In this document: positions 42,724 through 52,565 of the stretch, piece by piece
How the letters are laid out: each line of letters starts with the position of its first letter
Position numbering within the stretch: position 1 is the first letter of the stretch
Assembly: GCF_002149965.1 (NCBI RefSeq)
Contig: NZ_MSQB01000006.1
Coordinates: 288-64,287, forward strand
DNA length: 64,000 bases
Source of the DNA: Novosphingobium panipatense
Lineage (GTDB): Bacteria > Pseudomonadota > Alphaproteobacteria > Sphingomonadales > Sphingomonadaceae
Direction of reading: 5' to 3'
The notes under the pieces: generated by a model
What the model saw: the letters and a program-made list of their open reading frames with translations, nothing else
What the model was told of the DNA's origin: nothing
Databases searched by the model: none
Program-made: the position numbers and the translations under genes

Positions 42724-44913
42724 ATGCAGACTTCCGTTCTTGCGATCGCCGCCGCACTGGCCGCGATCGCCACGCCCGCATTTGCCGAAGAGAAGCCGCG
42801 CGACGAGATCGTCGTTGTCGGCCAGACCGACCAGCTCAAACTGGACGCCGGGAACGCCACCGGCAGCCGCCTCGACCTGACCGCGCGCGAGACGCCGGCA
42901 ACGGTCGAGACGATTACCCAGGCCGATATCCAGTTCCGCGGTTTGCGCACCGCGCGCGAGGCTTTCGCCGGTATTCCCGGCGCGATCTCGGGCAACGTTC
43001 CGGGCAATCCCGCGGCGGTGATGATGCGCGGCTTTTCCGGCAGCGCCGTTTCGATCCTGCAGGACGGCGTGCGCGTCTCCACCTCCACCGTCGTGCAACG
43101 CGACACCAATACCTGGCACTTCGACCGGATCGAGGTGATCAAGGGCCCGGCCTCCGTCCTCTATGGCGAGGGCGCGCTGGGCGGCGTCATCAACAAGGTG
43201 ACACGCAAACCCGTTTTTGACGGCGACCACATGGATGCCCTGATCAGCGTGGGCAGCTTCGATACGGTCACGGCAGCCGGCGGCGTCAACTATCAGGTTT
43301 CCGACAAGCTGGCGCTGCGCGCCGACGTCAGCAATATGCGCTCCGACAGTCTCTACGACGTCGACGACAATGCCACCCGCTCCACCGGCGGAACCGCAAG
43401 CGCACTGTTCCAGCCATCGCAGGACCTCTCGATCCTCGTCGCGGTCGATCACTTCAACGATCGCTATGACAGCACTTACCAGGGCCTGCCGCTCGTTTCG
43501 GCCGCCGTTGCGCGCGATCCCAGCTCGGTCCTGCGCAGCAGCAATGGACTGGTGATCGACAAGGCCTTGCGCCGCCGGAACTACAACCCCGCTGGTGCCT
43601 ATTCGGGTTCGGACGAGACCACGCTGCGCTCGCGCATCGACTGGAAGCTGGGAGGTGGGTGGTCCTGGGGAACCGACCTGACATGGTACACCGCCGACCG
43701 CGCCTTCGTGCTGAGCGACACGCAGACTTTCGTCGCGCCGACCAGCGCGTTCCCGAACGGCAGCTTCAGTCGCACGCTTCAGCGCTTCTATCACGATCAA
43801 ACCTTCTGGAACCTGCGTACTGCGGTCTCGAACGACAGTATTCTGGCGGGCTTGCGCAATCGCTTCAGTGTGGGGGCGGAGTACAACCACACCGATTTCG
43901 CCAGCCTGCGCCAGCAATCGTCCAGCGGGGCGGTGGCAGCCGTAGATCCCTACGATCCGCAAGTCGGCTCGTTTCCGACCTCGGACAGCGCCTATACCCG
44001 CGGAAACGTTCTCTACGATTCGACGCTGAAGACGCTGTCGGTCTTCGCCGAGGATGCCCTGAACCTGACGCCGCGCTGGCTGGTGGTCGGCGGGCTGCGT
44101 TATGACCAGATCGATCTGGAGCGGGCCGTCACCGACTACAACGCCGTTCCGAACACACTGCAGCGCGCCAATCCGCACTATCATCCATTGTCGTGGCGCG
44201 TTGGCTCCACTTACGACCTGAGCGGCGGCCTGACGCTTTACGCGCAGTACACGACGGCGACCGTGCCGGTCTCGACGATCCTCCTGCAATCGATCGCCAA
44301 TACCGGCTTCAAGATGACCAAGGGCCGCTCGGCCGAAGGCGGTGTCAAGCTTTCGGCCTTCGACAAGCGCCTGACGGTTACGGGCGCCGCCTACTGGATC
44401 AGGCAGGACAATATTCTCACCCGCGATCCAGGCGATCCCACGATCACCGTGCAGGGCGGCAGCCAGTCCTCACGCGGGATGGAACTCAGCCTTGCCGCTG
44501 CTCCTACGCGGCAGCTCTCGCTGGGGGCGAGCCTGGGCTACACCGATGCCAAATACGACGAACTCGTCGAGGCGGGGGGAGCCGTGCGCACCGGCAATCG
44601 CCCGATCAACACGCCGACGACCACCGCAAGCGCCAATGCAGCCTACGCGATCCCCGGCACGCGGATAACGCTGAGCGGTTTTGCCAACTACGTTTCGGGT
44701 TTCTACACCGATACCGCCAATACCATCAGGGTCGAGGGGCGCACGACTTTCGACGCGGCGGTTTCCTGGCAGGTGGCCGCGGCGAGCTCGCTGACCTTCC
44801 GCGCGCGCAATCTTACCGACAAGTTCTACGCCGAGTATTCGGGCTATCCCACTACCAACGTCTATATCGGCGCGCCGCGCAGTTTCGAACTGGCGCTGGC
44901 GACGCATTTCTGA
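42724..44913 (+). CDS. TonB-dependent metal/siderophore receptor
   Basis: A 729-residue receptor. A Sec signal (MQTSVLAIAAALAAIATPAFA) precedes a TonB-box DEIVVVGQT, a plug (AREAFAGIPGAISGN, MMRGFSGSAVSILQDGVRV, IEVIKGPASVLYGEGALGGVINKVTRKP) and a barrel ending FELALATHF with terminal Phe. The short GEGALGGVIN plug turn and no STN domain fit an iron or copper-complex receptor. It sits between DUF2946 and a PepSY protein, so metal uptake is likely; which metal is not clear. Confidence 0.9.
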   Translation: MQTSVLAIAAALAAIATPAFAEEKPRDEIVVVGQTDQLKLDAGNATGSRLDLTARETPATVETITQADIQFRGLRTAREAFAGIPGAISGNVPGNPAAVMMRGFSGSAVSILQDGVRVSTSTVVQRDTNTWHFDRIEVIKGPASVLYGEGALGGVINKVTRKPVFDGDHMDALISVGSFDTVTAAGGVNYQVSDKLALRADVSNMRSDSLYDVDDNATRSTGGTASALFQPSQDLSILVAVDHFNDRYDSTYQGLPLVSAAVARDPSSVLRSSNGLVIDKALRRRNYNPAGAYSGSDETTLRSRIDWKLGGGWSWGTDLTWYTADRAFVLSDTQTFVAPTSAFPNGSFSRTLQRFYHDQTFWNLRTAVSNDSILAGLRNRFSVGAEYNHTDFASLRQQSSSGAVAAVDPYDPQVGSFPTSDSAYTRGNVLYDSTLKTLSVFAEDALNLTPRWLVVGGLRYDQIDLERAVTDYNAVPNTLQRANPHYHPLSWRVGSTYDLSGGLTLYAQYTTATVPVSTILLQSIANTGFKMTKGRSAEGGVKLSAFDKRLTVTGAAYWIRQDNILTRDPGDPTITVQGGSQSSRGMELSLAAAPTRQLSLGASLGYTDAKYDELVEAGGAVRTGNRPINTPTTTASANAAYAIPGTRITLSGFANYVSGFYTDTANTIRVEGRTTFDAAVSWQVAAASSLTFRARNLTDKFYAEYSGYPTTNVYIGAPRSFELALATHF

Positions 44914-46052
44914 TGGCGATGCGGATTAGCGGGTCCACCATGCGACGAAACGTGCGCAAGGTTCACTTGTGGCTGGGACTGACCCTTGGCGGGTTCTTCG
45001 CGCTGCTCGGGCTGACCGGATCGGCGCTGGTGTTCTATCAGGCCATCGATGGCTGTCTCCACCCGGAAATCCGGGTGGAGACGTCGCAGCCCGCGCCGGG
45101 CTGGAACTCTCCTGTATGGGATCGCGCCCTCGCGACGCTTCATGTCCGCTGGCCGGATCGCAAGGGCAACTGGCGTTTCGAGGTGACGGGGGAGCCCGGC
45201 GCATTGCCGGTGCGCTATCAGCCTCCGCATGCCGGTCATCACGACCGGCGCGTGATGGTCTGGCTTTCGCCCGATGGCCGAACGATCCTGCGCGAGGCGG
45301 TCTGGGGTGAGTACCTGATGACCTTCATCTACGACCTGCACATGCAACTGGCACTGGGCGAAACCGGCCATGCCGCGGTCGGCTGGATCGGCGTTGGTCT
45401 GGTCTTCCTGCTCGCTACGGGTCTCTGGGCCTGGTGGCCTCGGGGAAGCTGGCGCAAGGCCTTTCGCTACAAGCACGAAGGTTCACCATCGCGCCGTCTG
45501 CGCGATATCCACAAGCTTGCCGGGCTCGGCGGGCTCGCACTGTTGCTGATGTTGGCGATAACCGGGGCGATGCTGGCGCTTCCCGGCCAGACTGGTGCTG
45601 TGATGGCGCCCATTCTGGGCACAGCAAAAGCGGAACCTGCGCCTCACTCAAGCGGGCGGACCGGCAGGCAGGTACTGATCCGCCAGGCTCTGAGTGCCGC
45701 GCATGCGGAATTGCCGGACGCCAGGATCGCCTGGGTGGAAGCACCGGGGCCGGGAGACGGTGCGTTCATGGTACGCATGCAGCAGCCGGACGACCCCAGC
45801 TTCCGCTTTCCGCATAGCTTCGTCTTTGTCGATCAGTACGACGAACATGTCCTGCGTGTCGATGACAGCAGACAGGCAGAGCCGGCCGCGCTTGTCACCA
45901 ACTGGTTACATCCGCTTCACGACGGATCGATTGGTGGACTGTTCCTGCGTGTTCTCCTGGTTGGCATAGGACTGATACCGGGCTTGCTGTTCCTGACCGG
46001 ACTGTGGCGCTGGCGTAAGCAGCGCGGGCAAGAACCCCGGCAGTTTCCTTAA
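44913..46052 (+). CDS. PepSY-domain membrane protein
   Basis: A 379-residue PepSY-TM protein. The ATG at 44913 shares a base with the receptor's TGA (TGATG). It begins with [33 protein letters not shown], followed by VHPEIRV-like loop, the second His motif [10 protein letters not shown], helix [23 protein letters not shown] and [23 protein letters not shown]; the last helix is near the C-terminus. Paired His residues in helices suggest heme binding or metal reduction. It works with the preceding receptor and, as with its counterpart at 36811-38391, may help process imported metal complexes. It overlaps the convergent Dabb gene by 4 bp. Confidence 0.87.
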   Translation: MAMRISGSTMRRNVRKVHLWLGLTLGGFFALLGLTGSALVFYQAIDGCLHPEIRVETSQPAPGWNSPVWDRALATLHVRWPDRKGNWRFEVTGEPGALPVRYQPPHAGHHDRRVMVWLSPDGRTILREAVWGEYLMTFIYDLHMQLALGETGHAAVGWIGVGLVFLLATGLWAWWPRGSWRKAFRYKHEGSPSRRLRDIHKLAGLGGLALLLMLAITGAMLALPGQTGAVMAPILGTAKAEPAPHSSGRTGRQVLIRQALSAAHAELPDARIAWVEAPGPGDGAFMVRMQQPDDPSFRFPHSFVFVDQYDEHVLRVDDSRQAEPAALVTNWLHPLHDGSIGGLFLRVLLVGIGLIPGLLFLTGLWRWRKQRGQEPRQFP

Positions 46053-46501
46053 CCTGAACCGGCTGTTGGAACTGAATTGCCATCCGAGACCACAGCCATG
46101 TCGTAGACCACGACTTTGTCCCAGAGATGCTCGCAAGCCTTTACGAAGGCCCGGTGGATCGGATGATCCTGATAGGTCTTCTGGTCTTCCACGCTGCCGA
46201 AGAACATGAGTTCGGAAACGTCGTAGCTGCCATCGACGACATCGCGCGCCTCGGTGCTGGCAGGAATGCCGATCTCGAGGTTCTGGATCACGGGAATGCC
46301 TCGCAAGGTGCGCAGGCCTGCAATCAGCCGGTCGCGATCCTCCTGCGAGCCGTGTCGCTTGAGCCAGAAGAACACGTGGTGGACCAGTCGGGGACGAGCG
46401 GTGGCCGCCTCTGCGCCCGTTGCGGCACCCGTCGCACCCAGGGCGATGCCTGTGCCGCCCAGGGCGATCATGGCTGCCATTTCCCGTCTGCTTGCTTCCA
46501 T
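46049..46501 (-). CDS. Dabb (stress-responsive A/B barrel) protein with Tat-like leader
   Basis: A 150-residue protein. The N-terminal [32 protein letters not shown] looks like a short twin-arginine-type signal. The Dabb domain (about 38-140) follows with [34 protein letters not shown] and [31 protein letters not shown]. Dabb proteins form dimeric ferredoxin-like barrels, often with unclear substrates. It is 58 bp downstream of the LacI regulator in the 3-oxidation cluster and may belong to that operon. Confidence 0.85.
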   Translation of the reverse strand: MEASRREMAAMIALGGTGIALGATGAATGAEAATARPRLVHHVFFWLKRHGSQEDRDRLIAGLRTLRGIPVIQNLEIGIPASTEARDVVDGSYDVSELMFFGSVEDQKTYQDHPIHRAFVKACEHLWDKVVVYDMAVVSDGNSVPTAGSG

Positions 46502-46559
46502 GGTGCAGCTTTCCTTTTCCTGCAGGCCGGTTTTCCGAGGGCCGGTGGGTTGCGGTTCA

Positions 46560-47594
46560 TCATATCGGCTGTCGTGCGATGGATTCGCGAACGACGATCG
46601 TGTGATCGAAAATCTCGTCGCTCACGCCGCTTTCGGTTTTTCCAAGTGCGGCGATCAGGCATTCAGCGGCGCGGAAGGCCATATCTTCGACCGGCTGCCG
46701 CACGACCGTGAGCGGCGGCCAGATGCGCGACGCCAGGATGGTATCGTCGAAGCCTGTAACAGTCAGGTCGGCGGGCAATTTCAGCCCCCGGCGATTGGCC
46801 TCGGCGACGATGCCGACGGCAAGGTCGTCGCTGCTGCAGATGATCGCGGTCGGCCGATCGGATCGCGACAGCAGTACGCGCGCTGCCGCTTGTCCTGCAT
46901 CATAGTCGAACTCGCCGTGCTGGACGATCAGGTCGGTGTCCGTGGGAATCCCGGCATCGCGCTGCGCCGCGATAAAGCCGTCGAGGCGTGCCGCGACGAC
47001 GCTGTAGTGATCGGGGCCTGCGACATAGGCGATGCGGCGGTGCCCCCCTGCAATGACGTGGCTGGTAAGCGACAGCATGGCGGCGCGATTGTCGATCCTG
47101 ACGGTGGTGACGTCGGGCATCGCCGTGCCGGTTGCGATCGCGGCGAGAGGAACGCCCAGTTCGGGCACGATGTCCGATCCGCTGAGTTGCTCGGCAAAGG
47201 GCGGGATGAGCAGCAGTGCATCGGCGCCGGAGCGCACGAGGTCCTGCGCCATGCGTTCGGCTTCCTTGCGGCTGACGCCTTCGCCGTCGCGCAGGATCAG
47301 TTGCAGGCCGTGGGCATTGGTCGCGCGCAAGGCACCCACCAGCACGGCGTCCAGAAAGGGCGTGCGCCGATTGCTGTAGAGCAGGCCTACAGTCGTCGCG
47401 CGCGACTTCGCCAGCCGCCGCGCGGCGAGATTGGGGACATAACCCAGTTCCGCGATCGCCGCCCGGACCGTGGCCACCGTGGCGGCGCTGGCACGTCCGG
47501 CGCCGTTCAGGACGTTGGACACGGTCATGGCGGACACGCCTGCGCGCTGCGCCACTGCGCGGATCGTCACGCCGTTTTCGTTGCGCCTCGCCAT
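46560..47594 (-). CDS. LacI-family regulator of the glycoside 3-oxidation cluster
   Basis: A 344-residue LacI-family protein: helix-turn-helix [24 protein letters not shown] at about 10-33, hinge [12 protein letters not shown] and a sensor domain ([62 protein letters not shown]). It is 94 bp after the GMC gene in the same direction, at the end of the leftward operon. The likely operator is the perfect palindrome TTTACCGGTAAA (55420-55431) in the divergent promoter at the other end of the operon. Confidence 0.9.
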   Translation of the reverse strand: MARRNENGVTIRAVAQRAGVSAMTVSNVLNGAGRASAATVATVRAAIAELGYVPNLAARRLAKSRATTVGLLYSNRRTPFLDAVLVGALRATNAHGLQLILRDGEGVSRKEAERMAQDLVRSGADALLLIPPFAEQLSGSDIVPELGVPLAAIATGTAMPDVTTVRIDNRAAMLSLTSHVIAGGHRRIAYVAGPDHYSVVAARLDGFIAAQRDAGIPTDTDLIVQHGEFDYDAGQAAARVLLSRSDRPTAIICSSDDLAVGIVAEANRRGLKLPADLTVTGFDDTILASRIWPPLTVVRQPVEDMAFRAAECLIAALGKTESGVSDEIFDHTIVVRESIARQPI

Positions 47595-47688
47595 CAGATT
47601 CGTGTTTCCATATCCTCCGATAGCGGGTTTCCTACACCTTCACAGCGTTGAAAACCCGCACCTGCCGCCAGAGGCCTGCTGTTCCGTG

Positions 47689-49371
47689 TCAGATCGTGCC
47701 TGCCTTCAGTCCCTTCACGGCATGATCCACCGCACGCGCGGTCAGGGCCATGAAAGTCAGCGAGGGATTGACGCAGGAAATCGAGGCCATCTGCGCCCCA
47801 TCGGTGACGAAGAGGTTGGACGCATCATGCGCCTGGCTCCACTTGTTGAGCACCGAGGCGCGCGGATCGTCGCCCATGCGCGCGCCGCCCATCTCGTGGA
47901 TGGCATCGCCCGGCACGTGCTCCTTGACCTTGCTCTCCACGTTCTTGAGGCCCGCGGCGCGCAGCATCTTTTCGCCCTGCTCGCGGGCATCGGCCATCAT
48001 GCGCAGTTCGTTGTCGCGAAACGTGACGTCGAAGCGCATCAGCGGCAGGCCGAAGCGGTCCGCCTTGTTGGGGTTCAGCGAGACGCGGTTGTCCTCATAG
48101 GGCAGGCATTCGCCGAAAGCGCCCATCTGGAACTTCCAGCCACTGTAGCGGCGCATGCCTTCCTTCATCGCGGCACCGAAGCCGACCGGCTTGGACGGTT
48201 CGCGATAGGCGCCGCCCTGATAGCCGTAGCCCCGCCGGAAGCCGAGGTCCTCATCCTTGCCGTTGTTGCGGAAACGCGGGACATAGATGGCGCCGGGGCG
48301 GCGGCCATATTCTATGAATTCCTCCATGCCGGGAATGTCGCCTTTCACGCCGACGCGGAAGATATGGTCCATCACATAACGGCCCAGGGTGCCACTGGTG
48401 TCGAAATGGCTGCGCTCGCTACCTTCGGCGCGCGAGTTCATGAGGATCTGCACCGAGCCGAGCGTCGAGGCATTCAGGAATACCACCCGCGCACGAACCA
48501 CTTCCGCCTGCCCGGTCTTGGCATCGATGAGGCGGACGCCGGTGACTTTCTTCGTGGCCGGATCGTATTCGAGATTGGTGACCACCGCATCGCTGCGCAG
48601 CGTCAGGCGCCCGGTGGCGCGGGCGGCGGGCAGGGTGACCGCCTGCGTCGAGAAATAGGCGCCGAACGAACAGCCGTTGCCGCACTGGTTGCGCAGCTGG
48701 CACTTGGAGCGGTTCTGTTCCGGCTTGTCCTCGGTCATGTTGGACAGGCGCGCGTTGATCATCTTTCGCCCGGGGAAGGCCGTTTCGAGCCGCTGCTTCA
48801 TCCATTTTTCGGCAATGTTCATCGGCATCGGCGGCTGGAATTCGCTGTCCGGCAGATAGTCGAGGTTCTCGCGCGAGCCCGATACGCCGATATAATTCTC
48901 GACATAGCTGTACCAGGGGGCGAGGTCGTCATAGCCGATCGGCCATTCCCCGCCGATACCGTCGCGCTTGTTCGCCTCGAAATCGGCGGCACTCCAGCGG
49001 AAGCTCCAGCGGCCCCAGATCAGCGACTTGCCGCCGACGGCGGCGGGGCGGATCCAGTAGAACTTGCTGCCGTCCTCGTAATCGTAGGGGTTCAGCCGGT
49101 CGTTGTTGTAGAAGGCCTGGTTGCTGGGCGCGACATAGCCATGCTGGGCGATGAAGTAGTCGCTGTCGCGCAAGGCATCCGGCATGATATTGCGCGCGGG
49201 CACTTCGTAGGCGGGCTTGCCATCGTAGGTGTAGTCGTCGACATGCTCGACCATGTGGCCGCGATCGAGCATCAGCACGCGCAGACCCTTTTCGGTCAGT
49301 TCCTTGGCGGCCCAGCCTCCGCTGATGCCCGAGCCGATGACGATCGCATCGAACCTGTCCGTAGTAGCCAT
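47689..49371 (-). CDS. GMC oxidoreductase, glycoside 3-dehydrogenase large subunit-like
   Basis: A 560-residue FAD-dependent GMC oxidoreductase. The Rossmann FAD motif AIVIGSGISGGWAAKEL is at the N-terminus and the C-terminal GMC motif has HEMGGARMGDDPRASVLNKWSQAHDASNLFVTDGAQMAS. A Cys cluster (CQLRNQCGNGCSFGAYFSTQAV) is near the middle. With the gluconate-2-dehydrogenase subunit-3-like gene two genes upstream and a cytochrome c gene, it forms a membrane-linked sugar dehydrogenase, probably oxidising C3 of a glycoside. It is cytoplasm- or periplasm-facing; the subunit-3 Tat signal suggests export. Confidence 0.9.
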   Translation of the reverse strand: MATTDRFDAIVIGSGISGGWAAKELTEKGLRVLMLDRGHMVEHVDDYTYDGKPAYEVPARNIMPDALRDSDYFIAQHGYVAPSNQAFYNNDRLNPYDYEDGSKFYWIRPAAVGGKSLIWGRWSFRWSAADFEANKRDGIGGEWPIGYDDLAPWYSYVENYIGVSGSRENLDYLPDSEFQPPMPMNIAEKWMKQRLETAFPGRKMINARLSNMTEDKPEQNRSKCQLRNQCGNGCSFGAYFSTQAVTLPAARATGRLTLRSDAVVTNLEYDPATKKVTGVRLIDAKTGQAEVVRARVVFLNASTLGSVQILMNSRAEGSERSHFDTSGTLGRYVMDHIFRVGVKGDIPGMEEFIEYGRRPGAIYVPRFRNNGKDEDLGFRRGYGYQGGAYREPSKPVGFGAAMKEGMRRYSGWKFQMGAFGECLPYEDNRVSLNPNKADRFGLPLMRFDVTFRDNELRMMADAREQGEKMLRAAGLKNVESKVKEHVPGDAIHEMGGARMGDDPRASVLNKWSQAHDASNLFVTDGAQMASISCVNPSLTFMALTARAVDHAVKGLKAGTI

Positions 49372-49407
49372 CGTTATCCTCTCCCTGGTCGATGGTCAGA
49401 AGCGCAA

Positions 49408-50253
49408 TCAGAACTTGAGCGTGTTCAGCGTCTGGAAGCTCTTGGTGATGTCCGGCAGATAGGGCGCGGGCGACTGGTCATTCTCGACGTAGAAGTGCTG
49501 CGCCCCGGCAAGCCCGTTGAGCTTGAAGATGGCGGCGAAGTCGATCGTGCCGAGGCCCACCGAGGTCATGCTGCGGTCTGCGCGCATGTCCTTGACGTGA
49601 TAGGCATAGACGCGGCCCGCAAGGCTGCGGATCAGTGCCTGCGGATCCTGTCCCGCATAGATCGCCCAGTAGAGATCGAGTTCGATCTTCACCAGCGCCG
49701 GGTTGCAGGCCTTCACCAGACGGTCGAACAGGCTGACGCCGTCCGGCTTCACGGTGAATTCGAAGTCATGGTTGTGATAGGCGAAGCCGAGGCCGACCGC
49801 CTTCAGCTGCTCGCCGAAGCGGTTGATATTGACCAGCGCGGCGTCCCACGCCTCGGCGTTGCGGTACTTGTCGACCATGTAGGGCAGGACGATGGTGTCC
49901 GCGCCCAGCGACTTTGCCATGGCGACGCTGGCGTTGAACTTGTCCAGCAGGGCATCGTAGCCGACATGGATGGAAGGTGCCTTCAGGCCAAGCCGGTCCA
50001 TGGTCTTGCGCAGCAGTGCATGGTCCATGGTATCGTACCCGCCGCCGCCGAATTCGACCTCGCGGTAGCCGATTTTCGCCACTTTTTCGAGCGTGGCGAC
50101 CGGATCGGCCGCGAAGAGCTCGCGCACGGTGTAGAGTTGCAGCCCGATGCTGCGAAGCTGCGCGGCGCGGGCGAGACCCGCAACGAGGGGCTGGGCTGCG
50201 AGCAGGGCGGCACCGCCGGTGCCCAGCATCATGGAACGACGATTTAGGATCAT
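49408..50253 (-). CDS. Exported TIM-barrel sugar isomerase/lyase-like protein
   Basis: A 281-residue xylose-isomerase-fold protein (AP-endonuclease family 2). A Tat-type leader (MILNRRSMMLGTGGAALL...ARA) is followed by the barrel: IGLQLYTVRELF, VEFGGGGYD, HNHDFEF, KIELDLYWAIYAG and HVKDMRADRS, each with likely metal ligands (Glu, His, Asp). Homologues isomerise sugars or cleave 3-keto glycosides. It overlaps subunit 3 by 4 bp (ATGA), so it may be co-exported and act on a periplasmic 3-keto product. Confidence 0.86.
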   Translation of the reverse strand: MILNRRSMMLGTGGAALLAAQPLVAGLARAAQLRSIGLQLYTVRELFAADPVATLEKVAKIGYREVEFGGGGYDTMDHALLRKTMDRLGLKAPSIHVGYDALLDKFNASVAMAKSLGADTIVLPYMVDKYRNAEAWDAALVNINRFGEQLKAVGLGFAYHNHDFEFTVKPDGVSLFDRLVKACNPALVKIELDLYWAIYAGQDPQALIRSLAGRVYAYHVKDMRADRSMTSVGLGTIDFAAIFKLNGLAGAQHFYVENDQSPAPYLPDITKSFQTLNTLKF

Positions 50254-50807
50254 GCCGAATAGACCTTGTTGACCTGAGAATAGGGGAAGGCGCCGTTGTA
50301 TTCGCCGGGGACGGGCAGATATTCGCGTTCCTGCGTCATGCCGATCTCGGACGTGTAGTAGCCGACGATCACCATCTGCCGGAACGCCTTGAAGAACTCC
50401 TCGCCATCGGGAAGTTCGTCATTCATCGCCAGGGTCAGGAGGGCGTCCTGCTGCTCCGGCTTGGCCTGGACGGCAGGGACCTTGTAGTCCTGCCAGCTGC
50501 GGGCATCGATTTCCGCAAGGCCCGACAGGATCGGCAGGCGGTCCTCCGCCAGGGCCCAGTCGGCCAGCAGCTTCTCGACATAGGTGGGAACGCCCGCAGC
50601 GATGGCGCCGGGGGTGTCGGTGGTGGGGATGACCCGCTCGCACAGGGCGGTCATCAGCGCGCGCTGATGGGGCGTGAAGACTTGGAGGCGCGGCACGCCC
50701 TGATCGATGGTTGGAGGGGCGGCGAGACCTGCGGCGCGGGCAAGCGGGGCGAAAACCTGGGCGCCGAACAGGGCGAGCATGCCGCCAAGCGCGTTTCTGC
50801 GATCCAT
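50250..50807 (-). CDS. Gluconate 2-dehydrogenase subunit 3-like protein
   Basis: A 185-residue member of the gluconate 2-dehydrogenase subunit 3 family. A Tat-like leader (MDRRNALGGMLALFGAQVFAPLARA) begins it, and the core contains FTPHQRALMTALCERVIPTTDTPGAIAAGVPTYVEKLL and MVIVGYYTSEIGMTQEREYLPVPGEYNGAFP. This small subunit partners GMC flavoproteins and guides folding or export. The start shares a base with the DUF1080 stop (TAATG). Together with the GMC protein and the cytochrome c it forms a sugar dehydrogenase complex. Confidence 0.9.
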   Translation of the reverse strand: MDRRNALGGMLALFGAQVFAPLARAAGLAAPPTIDQGVPRLQVFTPHQRALMTALCERVIPTTDTPGAIAAGVPTYVEKLLADWALAEDRLPILSGLAEIDARSWQDYKVPAVQAKPEQQDALLTLAMNDELPDGEEFFKAFRQMVIVGYYTSEIGMTQEREYLPVPGEYNGAFPYSQVNKVYSA

Positions 50808-51634
50808 TAGCGTTGAACCCCTTTCAGGTCCTGAGAGATGGCCTCTTCCGGGAGAGGCCGGACCCAGATGTTGCGGAAGGAAACCGGGGAATCGTGGTCC
50901 TGCAACTGGATCGGCGCCTTGTCTCCATGGGCCGAATATTGCGCGACCTTGCGCCAGGCGGTCGTGCCCAGCATGGCCTGATGGTTCTGCACCAGCACGC
51001 CATTCAGCAGCACCGTGACATAGGCCGGGCGCAGCAGGGCGCCGCTTGCATCGAAGCGCGGGCGCTCGAAGACGATGTCGTAGCTCTGCCACTCTCCCGG
51101 CGGGCGGGAGGGATTTACCAGCGGCGGCTTCCAGGCATAGACCGCGCCCACGGTGCCGTCGGCGTAAGTCGGGTTGTTATGGCCGTCGAGGATCTGCACT
51201 TCGTAGCGCTGCATGAACCAGATGCCGCTGTTGCCCCGGTCCTGCGAACTCTTCTGCGGCGGGTTGGGTGAGCGGAATTCGAGGTGCAACTGCACGTCGC
51301 CGAATTCCTGCTTCGAGATCAGGTTGTTCTCGCCGCCACTCTTCGCACGGGAGGGAACGGTCATGACCCCGTTCTCGACCGTCCAGGGCGCGCGCTCGCC
51401 GCGCCAGGCGTCGAGCGAGGTGCCGGAAAACAGCACGACGGCATCGGACGGCGCGCCGCCGGGGGCGGCTGCGGGCGTGACGACCTTGGGCGCCGGTCGG
51501 TCCGGGTCATGGACATGCCACTGGCCGCCCGGCAGCATCGGCGTATCCTTGAAACCCGGCTTGTCCTGTGCTTCGACCAATGAGCAGGCGCCGATAGTGA
51601 CGGCTGTCAGCGCGCAGATCGGGATGATCTTCAT
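50807..51634 (-). CDS. 3-keto-glycoside hydrolase-like protein (DUF1080)
   Basis: A 275-residue DUF1080 protein with a lipoprotein-like leader (MKIIPICALTAVTIGACSL, Cys17 in a lipobox). The jelly-roll core carries LFSGTSLDAWRG, WTVENGVMTVPS, DVQLHLEFR, NSGIWFMQRYEVQILD and GEWQSYDIVFERPRFD. DUF1080 domains are known to hydrolyse 3-keto-disaccharides and related glycosides, acting after a C3 dehydrogenase. Here it is next to the GMC pair, fitting that pathway in the periplasm. It is 16 bp after the preceding TIM-barrel gene. Confidence 0.87.
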   Translation of the reverse strand: MKIIPICALTAVTIGACSLVEAQDKPGFKDTPMLPGGQWHVHDPDRPAPKVVTPAAAPGGAPSDAVVLFSGTSLDAWRGERAPWTVENGVMTVPSRAKSGGENNLISKQEFGDVQLHLEFRSPNPPQKSSQDRGNSGIWFMQRYEVQILDGHNNPTYADGTVGAVYAWKPPLVNPSRPPGEWQSYDIVFERPRFDASGALLRPAYVTVLLNGVLVQNHQAMLGTTAWRKVAQYSAHGDKAPIQLQDHDSPVSFRNIWVRPLPEEAISQDLKGVQR

Positions 51635-51650
51635 CCTCTCGCTCCCCTTC

Positions 51651-52565
51651 CTATGTTCTGTCGATGGCCCGATAGGCGGCGATCAGCCGCTCCTCGCCTT
51701 CGCGCCCGGCAAGTGAATTGCCGTGCTCCATCCCGATCACCCCGGCATAGCCTCGGGCGCGCAGCCAGCGCACGATGTTCGCGTAGTTGATCTCGCCGGT
51801 GCCCGGTTCCTTGCGGCCGGGATTGTCGCCGAACTGGATATAGCCGATATCCGTCCAGCAGGCCTCGAGCGTCGGGATCAGGTTCCCCGACTGGATCTGC
51901 TCATGATAGAGGTCCGCCAGGATCTTGACGCCGGGACTGTCGGCCCCACGCGCGACGGCATAGCCCTGCGCGATGGACTGCATGAACACGCCGGGATGGT
52001 TGGTCCGGGTGTTGAGCGGCTCCATTACCAATGTCAGGCCGTGCGGCGCGACGATATCTCCGGCGCGGCGCATGCAGTCGATGATCCGGCCGGTCTGGAT
52101 CGCTTCGGGCACCTTGCGATCCATGAAGCCGGTCACGACCGTCATGTGCTTTGCATCGAGCCGTTGCGCGACCTCGATCGAGGTGCGGATATCGGCCAGG
52201 AAAGCCTCCCGATCGGTGTCGTCATTGCCGCCGAGCAGGGGCCGGAAATCCGACCATTTCGGAATGCTGGCGACGAAGACCCCCATTGTCATGCCCCGCT
52301 GCGACAGGGCGCGGGCCATGGCTTCCTGCTCGTTGACGGGCCGCTTGCGCGCGTCGTTGTCTTCCCAGGCGCGGAAGCCCTGATCTGCGGCGAAGGCGAT
52401 CTGTTCGAGCAGGCCGCCACGGCTGGCGAAGCTGCCCTCATGCGGGGCATAGCCGAGCGAGAAATGCGCGGCATTCGAGCTGCCCTTTCCGGTGGCCGCC
52501 GAGAGCGCGGGGGCGGCGGTTGCGGCAAGGCCGGTGGCAATCACGGCGCGACGGGTGAGGCTCAT
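51651..52565 (-). CDS. Tat-exported hydroxypyruvate-isomerase-like TIM-barrel protein
   Basis: A 304-residue TIM-barrel protein of the hydroxypyruvate-isomerase-like family. A Tat leader (MSLTRRAVIATGLAATAAPALSA) is followed by HFSLGYAPHEGSF, a metal-binding Glu in VMEPLNTRTNHPGVF, DLYHEQIQSGNL, GYIQFGDNPGRKEPGTGEINYA and GVIGMEHGNSL. It overlaps the MFS gene by 4 bp. Its precise reaction is unknown; it probably rearranges or cleaves the 3-keto sugar product. Confidence 0.85.
   Translation of the reverse strand: MSLTRRAVIATGLAATAAPALSAATGKGSSNAAHFSLGYAPHEGSFASRGGLLEQIAFAADQGFRAWEDNDARKRPVNEQEAMARALSQRGMTMGVFVASIPKWSDFRPLLGGNDDTDREAFLADIRTSIEVAQRLDAKHMTVVTGFMDRKVPEAIQTGRIIDCMRRAGDIVAPHGLTLVMEPLNTRTNHPGVFMQSIAQGYAVARGADSPGVKILADLYHEQIQSGNLIPTLEACWTDIGYIQFGDNPGRKEPGTGEINYANIVRWLRARGYAGVIGMEHGNSLAGREGEERLIAAYRAIDRT

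Noticed and set aside
47470..50247. A 925-codon open frame on the plus strand
   Set aside because: It lies antisense to the GMC oxidoreductase and TIM-barrel genes, which have clear motifs. High GC makes long antisense frames common here.
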